From Sphingomonas sp. (lineage in GTDB: Bacteria; Pseudomonadota; Alphaproteobacteria; Sphingomonadales; Sphingomonadaceae), in contig JAFKLY010000009.1 in assembly GCA_017304655.1 (NCBI GenBank), positions 1 through 64,000 on the forward strand: a stretch of 64,000 bases of DNA, in the 5' to 3' direction. The notes beneath the pieces are model-generated. The model was not told the origin of the DNA. It ran no database searches and was given only the letters and a program-made list of their open reading frames with translations. The translations under genes and the position numbers were made by a program. Positions within the stretch are counted from its first letter, which is position 1, and each line of letters begins with the position of its first letter. Of the stretch, positions 28,038 through 38,478 are shown in pieces.

Positions 28038-30707
28038 ATGACGTTCGTGCGCCCCAAGATCGTCTCCAATTCGGAGAACCAGCAAGACTGGTACGCCATG
28101 ATTGGCGCTGCGAACGAGCGCGATGGCGACGCTGTGGAAATGCTGGCGCGCGCCCTCCGGCTGATCGCGACGAGCTGGCCGCTGCTGATGATCGCCCGGA
28201 TTGTACTGCTCTGCCAGGCTATTGGCTGGTGGCAAATCGGCGGCCTGGTGCCGGAATATGATTTTCTGCTGTTCGCAGGTGCGTTGCTGGCCATTGACGC
28301 CTGTGTGATGATTGCGCCGCGCATCCAGGGCTTCGCCCGGCTCTCCCCCAATCAGCAGCTCATCATTGCCGCGCCCTTCGTCGCCTTGTCGAGCGCACTG
28401 TTCACCACATCGGCCGCCGCCATTCTTGCCGGCAACGGCTTCAAGCTGATGGTGGTGACGCTGACGCCCGCCATGCTCGCGATCGCCATTTTCGGTCGTC
28501 AGCGCCTGCTCAGCATCGCATATGGCCTTGGCGGCATCATCGCCTTCGTCAGCAACATCCCCGCGATCTCGCTGCTCGCGCCCTTGCTCATCTTCGCGGC
28601 AGGCGTGGCGATGGTCATGGCAGTGGAGTTTCGGATCAGCCGTCACGCGACCGCCCACATTCGCCGCAGCAGTCTCACGGGCGATCAGGCCAAGGCGTTC
28701 CTCGTCGACCTGGAGCTGTCCGGCCGCGGCTGGTTCTGGGAGACCAACAGGGCCGGCAACATCGCCTATCTGTCCGAGACCTTGGCGACGCAGCTTGGCC
28801 GCAAGGCGCAGGATTTGATCGGCCAGCCCTTTTCCTCGCTCATTGCTCCTCCCGATCCCGGCGCGGCGGGCGAAGGACAGCGCACGCTGAGCTTCCACTT
28901 TACCGCACGGACCGCATTCGCGGATCTGGCCGTTCAGGCCGCCGGTACCGGAGGCGAGCGGTGGTGGTCCCTGTCCGGGCATCCGGTAGTTACCCCGTTC
29001 GGGCAATTCCTTGGCTTTCGCGGCAGTGGCACGGACCTGACCGAGATGCGCCGCTCGCAGGCAGAAATCGCGCGTCTCGCCAGCATCGATTCGCTGACCG
29101 GCCTCGCTAACCGCGTCCAGATGCAGACCTCGCTCGAACAAGCGATCAGCGACCGGCGCGGCATCATCAACGATTGCACGTTGCTGCTGCTCGATCTCGA
29201 TCGCTTCAAGGAAGTGAACGACACGATGGGCCATCCGGCGGGCGACGCGCTGCTGCGCCAGGTGGCGCAGCGCCTGCTCCGGCTGGTCGGCACCAACGGC
29301 AAGGTAGGCCGCCTGGGCGGCGACGAGTTCAAGATTGTCCTCCCCGGCGCCAATGATCTCAAGGACGTGGCCAAGCTGGCCGATGACATCATCCACGCTC
29401 TCTCGCTGCCTTATTCGATCGACGGCAGCCAGGTGGTGATCGGCGTATCGATCGGCATCGCGGTCGCGCCAGCGGACGGTAATTGTGCCGAGACGCTCAT
29501 CCGCAACGCTGATCTCGCACTCTACGCCGCCAAGGCCGACGGGCGCGGCCTTTACCGCTTCTATGCGCCGGCCATGCACGCCGATGCCGAGGATCGCCGT
29601 CAGCTCGAGCAGGATCTGCGCCAGGCCATTGCCGGTGGAGAACTGCACCTGGAATATCAGCCGGTCGTCTGCGCCAGCAGCGAGCGAATCACGGGCTTTG
29701 AAGCGCTCATTCGCTGGAACCATGCCTCTCGCGGACCGATCTCGCCGACCACTTTCATCCCGATCGCCGAAGAAGCCGGCCTGATCGGCTCGATCGGCGA
29801 GTGGGTCCTGCGCACGGCGTGCTGCGAGGCGATGCACTGGCCCGAGGAAACGCGCATCGCCGTCAACGTGTCGCCGATCCAGTTCGCCAATCCAGCCTTC
29901 CCCTCTCTCGTGATGAGCGCGCTTGCCAATGCTGGCCTGGCGCCGGGCCGACTGGAGCTGGAACTGACGGAAGGGGTATTCCTGGCGGACGACGCCAATA
30001 CCGACACGATGTTCGCGGCGCTCAAGGGGGTCGGCGTGCGCCTCGCGCTCGACGATTTCGGTACCGGCTATTCGGCGCTCGGCTACCTCAAAACCGCGCC
30101 CTTCGACAAGATCAAGATCGACCAGAGCTTCGTGCGCGGCGCCGCCATCAAGGGCAGCCGCAACGGCGCTATCGTCAAGTCGATCGTCAGCCTGGCGGAA
30201 GCGCTGGGCATGGAAACGACAGCGGAAGGTGCCGAGACGCTGGATGAACTGTCGCTCATCCGTTCGCTCGGGTGCAGCCACATCCAGGGTTTCGTCTACG
30301 GGCGCCCGATGCCGTTCGAGGCCACGTTGACGCTGCTGGAGACCAACAACGGCTATGCCCGCGCCGAGGGACCCAAGGCGGCCAGCCGGGATCCTCGCCC
30401 GGCCTCGTTGCGCGCGGTCTCGTTGAGCCATCAGGGTCACATCTATCCGGGTCGCGCGCGAAACATCTCTCGCCATGGCGCAATGATCGAAGGATTGCTG
30501 GAGGTACCGGTCGGCACCGTGTTCGACATCGAGATCGCCAAAGGACTCACCGTGCGCGGGACATGCCGCTGGTCGCGGGAAGACCGCATGGGCGTGGAGT
30601 TCGCCGAGCCGATCGAAATCGAGCAGCTGCGCGCAGACCAGGGGCGGGACAAAGGCGTCAGCGATATCGCCGATTTCTATCGGGACAACTGGCGCCAGGC
30701 GAGCTGA
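28038..30707 (+). CDS. Membrane c-di-GMP enzyme: TM-PAS-GGDEF-EAL-PilZ
   Basis: 889 aa. Order: five or six transmembrane helices (residues 45-200), a PAS-like domain (230-335), GGDEF (345-500, motif GGDEF at 427-431), EAL (525-770, EAL at 555-557 and the loop DDFGTGYS near 674), and a C-terminal PilZ-like domain (about 788-875). GGDEF and EAL motifs are intact; I see no RxxD inhibitory site just before GGDEF. So it can potentially both make and break c-di-GMP, and may sense it through its own PilZ domain, although the PilZ RxxxR/NxSxxG signature appears only as RARNISRHG. ATG at 28038 lacks a clear Shine-Dalgarno. Confidence 0.9.
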   Translation: MTFVRPKIVSNSENQQDWYAMIGAANERDGDAVEMLARALRLIATSWPLLMIARIVLLCQAIGWWQIGGLVPEYDFLLFAGALLAIDACVMIAPRIQGFARLSPNQQLIIAAPFVALSSALFTTSAAAILAGNGFKLMVVTLTPAMLAIAIFGRQRLLSIAYGLGGIIAFVSNIPAISLLAPLLIFAAGVAMVMAVEFRISRHATAHIRRSSLTGDQAKAFLVDLELSGRGWFWETNRAGNIAYLSETLATQLGRKAQDLIGQPFSSLIAPPDPGAAGEGQRTLSFHFTARTAFADLAVQAAGTGGERWWSLSGHPVVTPFGQFLGFRGSGTDLTEMRRSQAEIARLASIDSLTGLANRVQMQTSLEQAISDRRGIINDCTLLLLDLDRFKEVNDTMGHPAGDALLRQVAQRLLRLVGTNGKVGRLGGDEFKIVLPGANDLKDVAKLADDIIHALSLPYSIDGSQVVIGVSIGIAVAPADGNCAETLIRNADLALYAAKADGRGLYRFYAPAMHADAEDRRQLEQDLRQAIAGGELHLEYQPVVCASSERITGFEALIRWNHASRGPISPTTFIPIAEEAGLIGSIGEWVLRTACCEAMHWPEETRIAVNVSPIQFANPAFPSLVMSALANAGLAPGRLELELTEGVFLADDANTDTMFAALKGVGVRLALDDFGTGYSALGYLKTAPFDKIKIDQSFVRGAAIKGSRNGAIVKSIVSLAEALGMETTAEGAETLDELSLIRSLGCSHIQGFVYGRPMPFEATLTLLETNNGYARAEGPKAASRDPRPASLRAVSLSHQGHIYPGRARNISRHGAMIEGLLEVPVGTVFDIEIAKGLTVRGTCRWSREDRMGVEFAEPIEIEQLRADQGRDKGVSDIADFYRDNWRQAS

Positions 30708-30770
30708 TCGCCGCCCGCCGGACCGGCGGGCATATCGACAGCGTGAAGCGGGGTCGATAAGGGTCGGCCA

Positions 30771-31337
30771 GTGAGCCCGCTGGAGATCATCGCCGTCATC
30801 CTGGGATTGGCGAACATCGTCCTGATCGTCCGCCGAAGCCTTTGGAACTACCCGTTCGGCATCGCCATGGTGTCGCTCTATGGCGTCATCTTCGTCGAGG
30901 CGAAGCTCTACAGCGATGCGCTTTTGCAGATCTTCTTCCTGATCCTGAATGTCTATGGCTGGATCAACTGGCGCAACGCGCAGACCGATGATGGCGTGCC
31001 CGTCCGCTGGCTGGGCCTGCGCGGTTTCCTGATCTGGGCCGGTGCGGGCCTGACCGCGAGCCTTGCCTGGGGCCTCCTCATGCACAAGCAGACAGACGCC
31101 GCCGCGCCTTATTGGGATGCGAGCGTCGCCATGTTCAGCGTGCTCGCGCAATTGCTGCTGGCCCGGCGCTATATCGACAACTGGCTGTGGTGGGTCATTG
31201 TCGATTGCCTCGCCATTCCGCTCTACTGGACGAAAGGACTGCACCTGACGGCCGGCCTTTACGTCGTCTTCCTGCTGCTCTCGCTGACCGGCCTTGCTGA
31301 ATGGACCCGCACACAGCGCAAGGCGGCGCTGGCATGA
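30771..31337 (+). CDS. pnuC: Nicotinamide riboside transporter
   Basis: 188 aa, seven-helix PnuC fold. Signatures include WNYPFGIAMVSLYGVIFVEAKLYSDALLQ and VYGWINWRNAQ (helix 3-4) and RRYIDNWLWWVIVD (helix 6), with the conserved Trp and Asn residues that hold the substrate. GTG start at 30771 with AAGGG nine bases upstream. Its stop overlaps the start of the NadR-type kinase gene (ATGA), so import and phosphorylation of nicotinamide riboside are coupled in one salvage operon. Confidence 0.94.
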   Translation: MSPLEIIAVILGLANIVLIVRRSLWNYPFGIAMVSLYGVIFVEAKLYSDALLQIFFLILNVYGWINWRNAQTDDGVPVRWLGLRGFLIWAGAGLTASLAWGLLMHKQTDAAAPYWDASVAMFSVLAQLLLARRYIDNWLWWVIVDCLAIPLYWTKGLHLTAGLYVVFLLLSLTGLAEWTRTQRKAALA

Positions 31338-31879
31338 GCGTGCCCAGCGTCGTGCTCCACGGGCCGGAAAGCACCGGCAAGTCGACGCTCGCCGCGCAGC
31401 TTGCCCGGCATTATCGCACGGTCTGGGTGCCGGAATATGGCCGCACTTATTGCGAAGAGCATGGGACCGACCTCAAGCCCGCCGATCTGGTCGCGATCAT
31501 GGTCGGTCATGTCGCCGCGCGGCAGAAGCTGGAACCGCAAGCCCGCGGCCTGCTGATCCAGGACACCGATCCGATCATGACTGCGGCCTGGAGCCTGATG
31601 CTGTTCGGCCAGCGCGATGCGACGCTCGACGCATTCACCGGCACCGGCCAGCTCTACCTGCTGATGGACATCGACCTGCCCTGGGTTGGCGACGAAGTGC
31701 GCATGTTCCCCGCACGGGAAGACCAGCGGCGCTTCTTCGACCTGTGCCACGATGAACTGATCCGCCGCGACCTGCCTTATGTGCTCATCTCCGGGGATGG
31801 TGAGGCGCGTTATGCGCGCGCGGCCCATGCCATCGAGGCGGCGGGGCTGGCACCGACGCGCGGCAGACCGGGCGCATAA
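31334..31879 (+). CDS. NadR-type ribosylnicotinamide kinase (AAA ATPase)
   Basis: 181 aa. A P-loop (GPESTGKSTLA, residues 8-18) and YGRTYCEEHG, the nicotinamide riboside kinase signature of the C-terminal part of NadR, are present; the N-terminal HTH and NMN adenylyltransferase domains of full NadR are absent. It phosphorylates imported nicotinamide riboside to NMN, which traps it for NAD synthesis. Its start overlaps the pnuC stop by four bases. A GC-rich hairpin follows at 31885-31907. Confidence 0.92.
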   Translation: MSVPSVVLHGPESTGKSTLAAQLARHYRTVWVPEYGRTYCEEHGTDLKPADLVAIMVGHVAARQKLEPQARGLLIQDTDPIMTAAWSLMLFGQRDATLDAFTGTGQLYLLMDIDLPWVGDEVRMFPAREDQRRFFDLCHDELIRRDLPYVLISGDGEARYARAAHAIEAAGLAPTRGRPGA

Positions 31880-31884
31880 CAAAA

Positions 31885-31910
31885 GGGCGAGCCCGGCAGG
31901 CCCGCCCTTT
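31885..31910. terminator. Bidirectional terminator between the NadR kinase and CsgG-like genes
   Basis: GGGCG-a-GCC, loop CGGCA, then GGC-c-CGCCC followed by TTT; AAAA precedes the stem, so the minus strand also has a U-run. It lies between convergent genes. Confidence 0.75.
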
Positions 31911-31934
31911 CGATCATCCGTTCGGATGGACGTA

Positions 31935-32711
31935 TTACTTGGCCTTGGGCGCCGCAGCCGCCGCGTCTGCGGGCAGACCGCCGAGCTGACCGACCAGCTT
32001 GGTATAGGCATCCAGATAGGCGAGCACGAGCACCTGACCGATGTCGGTGTTCTGATAGCCACCGCCGCCGGCCGCGCCAAACGCGCCGCCGCCAATGGCA
32101 CCGGCACCGCCGCCGAAGCTCAGGTCCGACTTGCGGGCATAGCCCTCGGTCAGCGCTTCCTCCACCGTGGTGCGGGCATTGACGATCGACAGCGTGACGT
32201 TCGCTTCGCTCTTCTTGATGTTGATGCCGCCGGCGATCGCGCCGAGCGTGCTGCGGCCGAGGAAGCCGCCGAGCACGCCGCCCAGCGCATTGCCGCCGCT
32301 GTTCTTGTTGGTCGTCACGATGTTCGGCTCGATGAAGTAATCGGCCGCCTTCACCTGCGCCTTGCCGAGGTTCGAGCCGGCCTGCAGCTCACCCTGGTCG
32401 GCCATGGCACGCTCCATCGCGCGGCTCTGCATCGAGCGGCCGCGATTGACGAGCGTGAAGCAGCCAGACTGCTGCACGAAGATGCGGATGATCGCCTCGG
32501 GGCTGCCCAGGCTGAGCTCACGCCACCACTGGTTTTCCGGCTCGACGATCGCGATCGTGCCCAGATTCTTGTAGCACTTGGGAATTTCCTTCGTGCCCTT
32601 GGTCTGGTCCTGACGACCCGACGACCCCTTCTTATTGTCGACCGCCATGGCCGGCTGACAGGCAACGGCCAGCGCCGTCGCTGCCAGAATGAACTTCACA
32701 GAACCCTTCAT
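31935..32711 (-). CDS. CsgG/HfaB-family secretion or outer-membrane assembly protein
   Basis: 258 aa. A signal peptide (residues 1-22, LAATALAVACQPAMA) precedes a CsgG-type alpha/beta domain: GTIAIVEPENQWW, SPEAIIRIFVQQSGCFTLVNRGR, and later the VTLSIVNARTTVEEAL pattern. There is a glycine-rich insert near residues 190-220. CsgG family proteins form outer-membrane channels or assist amyloid and holdfast assembly; no csgA/B-like genes are here. There is no clear lipobox, though a Cys is present in the signal region. ATG at 32711. The 216 bases between it and lepA hold no gene. Confidence 0.8.
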   Translation of the reverse strand: MKGSVKFILAATALAVACQPAMAVDNKKGSSGRQDQTKGTKEIPKCYKNLGTIAIVEPENQWWRELSLGSPEAIIRIFVQQSGCFTLVNRGRSMQSRAMERAMADQGELQAGSNLGKAQVKAADYFIEPNIVTTNKNSGGNALGGVLGGFLGRSTLGAIAGGINIKKSEANVTLSIVNARTTVEEALTEGYARKSDLSFGGGAGAIGGGAFGAAGGGGYQNTDIGQVLVLAYLDAYTKLVGQLGGLPADAAAAAPKAK

Positions 32712-32927
32712 TGCTCCACCTCACCACTCACAAAAGCGAGCCCCACGGGCTCAATGGAATGCCCTCGTCCGGCTCCTTATCACAGCAAGACGCGCACACA
32801 AGATTAACGCCGTGCACCTAACGGCAATTGTCATGGATGCCGGCTGCGGTCTTGGACGGAATGGACTCGACCGAACCTTGATGGCGAAGGACTTTGCCGC
32901 GAGCGGCCATGCTGCTATCGGCGCGGC

Positions 32928-34715
<1,788 letters not shown>

Positions 34716-34716
<1 letters not shown>

Positions 34717-34910
34717 TGGCCAAGGGCAGCGCCGACGGCCGCTTCGAGCGCCACAAACAGCCCTGGACAGCGGCCGAGATCGACAAGCTGCACACGCTTG
34801 CGAAGAAGGGCATGGCACTCAAGGCCATCGCCAAGGCGCTCACCCGCAGCGAGGAATCCGTGAAGGACCGCGCGAAGGCGGATGGGCTGACGATCGCTAA
34901 GTTGCGGTAA
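34716..34910 (+). CDS. Small hypothetical protein, helix-turn-helix-like
   Basis: 64 aa, basic. [21 protein letters not shown] followed by [21 protein letters not shown] resembles a Myb/SANT or GcrA-like DNA-binding helical region. ATG at 34716 overlaps the lepA stop by one base (TGATG), so it is translationally coupled to the C-terminal frame of lepA; its coding frame is the one used by the N-terminal part of lepA. If lepA is truly frameshifted, ribosomes that read the N-terminal frame would run into this gene and add its product as a long tail. Function unknown. Confidence 0.6.
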
Positions 34911-34970
34911 CGGGGCGCGCCCGCGCGCCCTCAGCGTGACCTGTCCGCCGAGCGACGCGCCTGAGCGCCG

Positions 34971-35159
34971 CTAACCGTCAGGCAGCTGGTTGGTCCGGTT
35001 CAGCCGGTCGATGATCTCGTCCATCGGCTCGACCACGGTCACGCTGCGCCCTTCGCCGAAGCGAATGCGCGTGCCTTCGGAGACGCTGGAAATGAACGAT
35101 ATCTGCGCCGCATTGACGGCAACCGGAACCCTGTCGGGACTCGTGAACTTGACGAACAT
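34971..35159 (-). CDS. Small conserved-looking protein, FlbD-like fold
   Basis: 62 aa. Mostly beta-strand pattern (MFVKFTSPDRVPVAVNAAQI, then TRIRFGEGRSVTVVEPMDEII) with a C-terminal helix; this looks like FlbD-type small proteins that sense or bind at a beta hairpin. No family is assigned with confidence. ATG at 35159 follows AAGGAG with 8-base spacing, a strong ribosome site. It lies between the 64-aa gene (convergent) and the HWE kinase gene, and appears monocistronic. Confidence 0.6.
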   Translation of the reverse strand: MFVKFTSPDRVPVAVNAAQISFISSVSEGTRIRFGEGRSVTVVEPMDEIIDRLNRTNQLPDG

Positions 35160-35249
35160 GGCGTCCTCTCCTTGTTGTTTTCAGGGAGCCTAGCCGCTTT
35201 TGCGATTTGCGCCAGCCCGCATCGTTGCTTTGACCAGTGCGCTCTGGCC

Positions 35250-36632
35250 TTAACTGGCCTGCACGCGATCGAGCGCCGCTGTCAGCGTCCATTCGATGCC
35301 TTCCGGATCGAACCGGGTCTCCACCTTCGCGTTGAGCGCATGACGCGGATTACGGGCGATGATCATGGTACCGAAACCGGTCGAGGTGGGCGGCGTGACC
35401 GGCGGCCCGCCCCGCTCGACCCAGCGCAGCCGCAAGCTCGGCGTGCCGCTCTCATCGACGATCGCCCAGTCGATCGAGACGCGCCCGCTATCATTGGACA
35501 GCGCACCATATTTCGTCGCGTTGGTCGCCAGTTCGTGGATCGCGAGACCCAGCACTTCACACGCCGCTGGCACGAGGTGCACTTCCGGCCCGGAGATATC
35601 GATGCGGCTCTCCAGCAGGTCCTGCACATAAGCGAGCTGGGAGTGCAGCAGATCGGCCAGGGGCGCATTGGTCCAGTCGCGCCGCACCATCAGGTCCTGA
35701 TTGGCGGCGAGCGCGACGAGACGACCGTCAAGCTGCGCGACGAAACTGCTGTCGGTCCGGCCGGCTGTCTGGTGAACGATGGCCTGCACGAGGCTGAGCA
35801 GATTCTTCGCGCGATGGCTCATCTCGCGCATCAGGAGCTGGATCTGCTGCTCGTGATCGCGCTGATCGGTGATGTCGGTATTGGTGCCGAACCACAGCCG
35901 CACCTGTCCCTCCTCGTCACGGATCGGCTTGGCGCGGGAGAGGAACCAGCGATATTCGCCGTCGGTTCCGCGCAGGGGAAAGGTGTCCTCCCACTCCTCG
36001 CCACTGTCGAGATGGCGCCGCCAGCCCTCGACGACACGCGGCAAATGGTCGGGGTGGTGAACCGTTTCCCAGCCCCAGCCCTGCATCGCGGCCAGATCGG
36101 TGCCGGTATAATCATACCAGCGCTGATTATACCAGAAGATCGACCCGTCGCCTTCCGCCATCCAGGCGAGTTGGGGGATATTGTCCGCAAGCGCACGAAA
36201 GCGCTGCTCGCTCAGCTCGAGCTGCGAGCGCCCGTATATCTGCCCGGCAATGTCATGAGCGATCTGGGAGGCGCCGATGATGCATCCATCCCGCGCCCGA
36301 ATCGGCGACACGGTGACCGAAAGCGGGATGAGATGCCCCTGCTTGTGCAACCGCCACGTCTCGAACTTAGGCACCTGTTCACCGGCGCTGATGCGGGCAA
36401 TGATCTCATCCTCTTCCAGCTGCCGATCCGCCGGAATGAGCGTGCGGATCGAGCGTCCGATCATTTCGGCCGCGGTCCAGCCGAAAATGCGCTCGGCTGC
36501 GGGATTCCAGATCCGGATAATGCCGTCCAGATCCTTGGATATGATCGCGTCGAAAGAGCTGTCGACAATCGCAGCCAGATGCGCGTCGAGCATTTCGCCC
36601 TGCGACGGATGGGAAGGCGAATCTGCGATCAC
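35250..36632 (-). CDS. Sensor histidine kinase, two PAS domains, HWE family
   Basis: 460 aa, cytoplasmic, no transmembrane segment. PAS 1 (residues 15-130, ending with a PAC-type SVSPIRARDG) and PAS 2 (145-265, with RWYDYTGTDLAAMQGWGWE) are followed by the kinase core: H-box MREMSHRAKNLLSLVQAI near residue 285 and the HWE marker WVERGG near residue 415. HWE kinases are typical of alphaproteobacteria and often report to the general stress response. No response regulator is adjacent. The next gene upstream on the same strand is an aminotransferase, 72 bases away. Confidence 0.93.
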   Translation of the reverse strand: MIADSPSHPSQGEMLDAHLAAIVDSSFDAIISKDLDGIIRIWNPAAERIFGWTAAEMIGRSIRTLIPADRQLEEDEIIARISAGEQVPKFETWRLHKQGHLIPLSVTVSPIRARDGCIIGASQIAHDIAGQIYGRSQLELSEQRFRALADNIPQLAWMAEGDGSIFWYNQRWYDYTGTDLAAMQGWGWETVHHPDHLPRVVEGWRRHLDSGEEWEDTFPLRGTDGEYRWFLSRAKPIRDEEGQVRLWFGTNTDITDQRDHEQQIQLLMREMSHRAKNLLSLVQAIVHQTAGRTDSSFVAQLDGRLVALAANQDLMVRRDWTNAPLADLLHSQLAYVQDLLESRIDISGPEVHLVPAACEVLGLAIHELATNATKYGALSNDSGRVSIDWAIVDESGTPSLRLRWVERGGPPVTPPTSTGFGTMIIARNPRHALNAKVETRFDPEGIEWTLTAALDRVQAS

Positions 36633-36704
36633 TAAGAAACGCTAACACAGATGTTTCGCTGTGCGGAACGATAATGTCGGTGCGAGGCGCAGCGCGCCCC
36701 GACT

Positions 36705-37835
36705 TCAGAACAGCTGGTCGAAGGCCGCTTCCAGCCGGGAGAGGCTGGCCGGCACGTCCTTGAGCTTGTCGAGCCCGAACAGGCCGATGCGGAAGCTCTT
36801 ATAGTCCGGCCCCTCCTCGACCATCAGCGGCACGCCCGCGGCGATCTGGAGGCCCAGAGCGGCGAACTTCTTGCCGGTCTGCAGCTCCGGATCATCCGTA
36901 TAGACCACCACCACGCCCGGTGCGGCGAACCCGTCTGCCGCGACCGACTTGATCCCGCGCTTCGCGAACATCGCGCGCACCGCATTACCCTGCTCCCATT
37001 GCGCAGCGGCCAGCGTGTCGAAACCAATCGTCTTGGTCTCCATCATCGCGCCGTGGAACGCGCGCAGCGCATCGGTGGGCATGGTGGCATGATAGGCATG
37101 GCCACCGTTCAGATAGGCCTCCATGATCGTGTTCCACTTGCCCAGGTCGGCTGCGAAGCTGGTCGACTTCGTCGCGCGGACGCGCTCAAGCGCGGCATCG
37201 TTCAGCATCACCAGGCCCGCGCTCGGCGGCGCGGACCAGCCCTTTTGCGGCGCGGAGATGAGCACATCCACGCCGGTCTTCTCCATGTCCACCCAGACGC
37301 AGCCCGAAGCAATGCAATCGAGCACGAACAGGCCGCCGACCTCATGCACCGCGTCGGCCACGGTGCGGACATAGTCGTCCGGCAGGATCATGCCCGAGGC
37401 GGTCTCGACATGCGGGGCGAAGACGACGGCCGGCTTCTCGGCGCGGATCGCGGCGACGACCTCGTCGATCGGCGCGGGCGCAAAGGGCGCATCGGCGGCG
37501 CCATTGCCGGTGCGGCGCGCCTTCATCACGATTTCCCGTGACGGGATCGATCCGGCCTCGAAAATCTGGGTCCAGCGGTACGAGAAGAAACCGTTGCGGA
37601 TGACCAGCACCGTCTGGTCCGTTGCGAGCTGTCGGGCGACGGCTTCCATCGCATAGGTGCCCCCGCCGGGCACGACCACGGCGCGCTTGGCGTGATAGAC
37701 CTCGCAGAGCGTCGCGTGGATATCCCGCATCACGCCCTGGAAGGACTGGCTCATATGGTTGAGCGATCGATCGGTGAAGACCACCGAATATTCCAGAAGG
37801 CCGTTGGGATCGATATCGGGGCGCAAGCCGGGCAT
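36705..37835 (-). CDS. Class V aminotransferase (alanine/serine-glyoxylate type)
   Basis: 376 aa, PLP-dependent. The Schiff-base lysine is in LISAPQKGWSAPPS near residue 195, with LDCIASGCVWVDM before it (PLP Asp). VVPGGGTYAMEAVARQL is the cofactor phosphate loop. Closest in appearance to alanine-glyoxylate or serine-pyruvate aminotransferases, which detoxify glyoxylate or link serine and glycine metabolism; the exact substrate is not set by sequence. ATG at 37835. Upstream lies an approximately 100-base gap to a Flp pilin gene. Confidence 0.88.
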   Translation of the reverse strand: MPGLRPDIDPNGLLEYSVVFTDRSLNHMSQSFQGVMRDIHATLCEVYHAKRAVVVPGGGTYAMEAVARQLATDQTVLVIRNGFFSYRWTQIFEAGSIPSREIVMKARRTGNGAADAPFAPAPIDEVVAAIRAEKPAVVFAPHVETASGMILPDDYVRTVADAVHEVGGLFVLDCIASGCVWVDMEKTGVDVLISAPQKGWSAPPSAGLVMLNDAALERVRATKSTSFAADLGKWNTIMEAYLNGGHAYHATMPTDALRAFHGAMMETKTIGFDTLAAAQWEQGNAVRAMFAKRGIKSVAADGFAAPGVVVVYTDDPELQTGKKFAALGLQIAAGVPLMVEEGPDYKSFRIGLFGLDKLKDVPASLSRLEAAFDQLF

Positions 37836-37941
37836 GGGAGTTCTCCTGTCTTGCGCGGCGCGATTTCATGAATCAGCCGGCCAGTCAAATCCCCAGAGCG
37901 TCAGCGATACACTCAGGCGGATTGCCATGCGCAATTCCGGC

Positions 37942-38103
37942 TTAGCCCATGGCGTTCCCGGCCGTGTTGAACACATCGGAGAGGTTAAGGCCCAACGACA
38001 TGAAGGCGATGATGCAAGCCATGGAAATGAGCGCCGCGATGAGGGCGTATTCGATGGCCGTCGCGCCTCGTTCGTCCCGCACCAGAAGCCTTGCTTTCAC
38101 CAT
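37942..38103 (-). CDS. Flp family type IVb pilin
   Basis: 53 aa. The prepilin peptidase site is RG/ATAIEYALIAALIS, with the conserved Glu and Tyr at mature positions 5 and 6, then a single hydrophobic helix. This is the tight-adherence (Tad/Flp) pilin subunit for surface attachment. ATG at 38103 has a GGGGGG ribosome site. No tad assembly genes lie within the window, so assembly must use genes elsewhere. A second, shorter pilin-like gene follows upstream at 38228. Confidence 0.9.
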   Translation of the reverse strand: MVKARLLVRDERGATAIEYALIAALISMACIIAFMSLGLNLSDVFNTAGNAMG

Positions 38104-38227
38104 TTCCCCCCCGCTGTTCATCGCCGCAACCTGGGCGATCAGCCTTGCCGGAAGGCTAGCGGGAAGGATGAAGACGCCATGCACCGTGCTGCAACAGCAA
38201 GCCGGCGCGGCGCGCGGTCGCCTGCGC

Positions 38228-38344
38228 TCAATCGAGCACGAAGGACGCCACTGCGACGAGTGTGGCTGCGCCGACAAGAGCGGCGGTCAGGCCATATTCG
38301 ATCGCCTTCGCCCGCAGCGATTCATCGAACAATCGCACCAACAT
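38228..38344 (-). CDS. Short Flp-like pilin, 38 aa
   Basis: Encodes MLVRLFDESLRAKAIEYGLT and then a hydrophobic helix, ending VASFVLD. The AIEYGL core matches Flp pilins (Glu and Tyr preserved), but the residue before the usual cleavage point is Ala and not Gly, so processing may differ or fail. The leader is ten residues. ATG at 38344 has AGGAAG about nine bases upstream. It is just upstream of the canonical pilin, on the same strand, and may be co-transcribed. Confidence 0.65.
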   Translation of the reverse strand: MLVRLFDESLRAKAIEYGLTAALVGAATLVAVASFVLD

Positions 38345-38478
38345 GACTCATCTTCCTTTCCTGCGAGCAGTTTAGACGCATGCTGATGAGCGCAAGCTGA
38401 ACCGCGCGCAGGCGCCCTTGACCGACCCGGCGCCGTCGCAGACTATGCCGGGCTGGAGAGGATGGAGGAGACAGGCGC

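Noticed and set aside
27999-31244. A 1081-codon open frame on the minus strand across the c-di-GMP protein and pnuC genes
   Set aside because: Its translation is rich in Arg, His, Gln and Asp with no domain, and it runs antisense to two clear genes. High-GC codon structure leaves such frames open.
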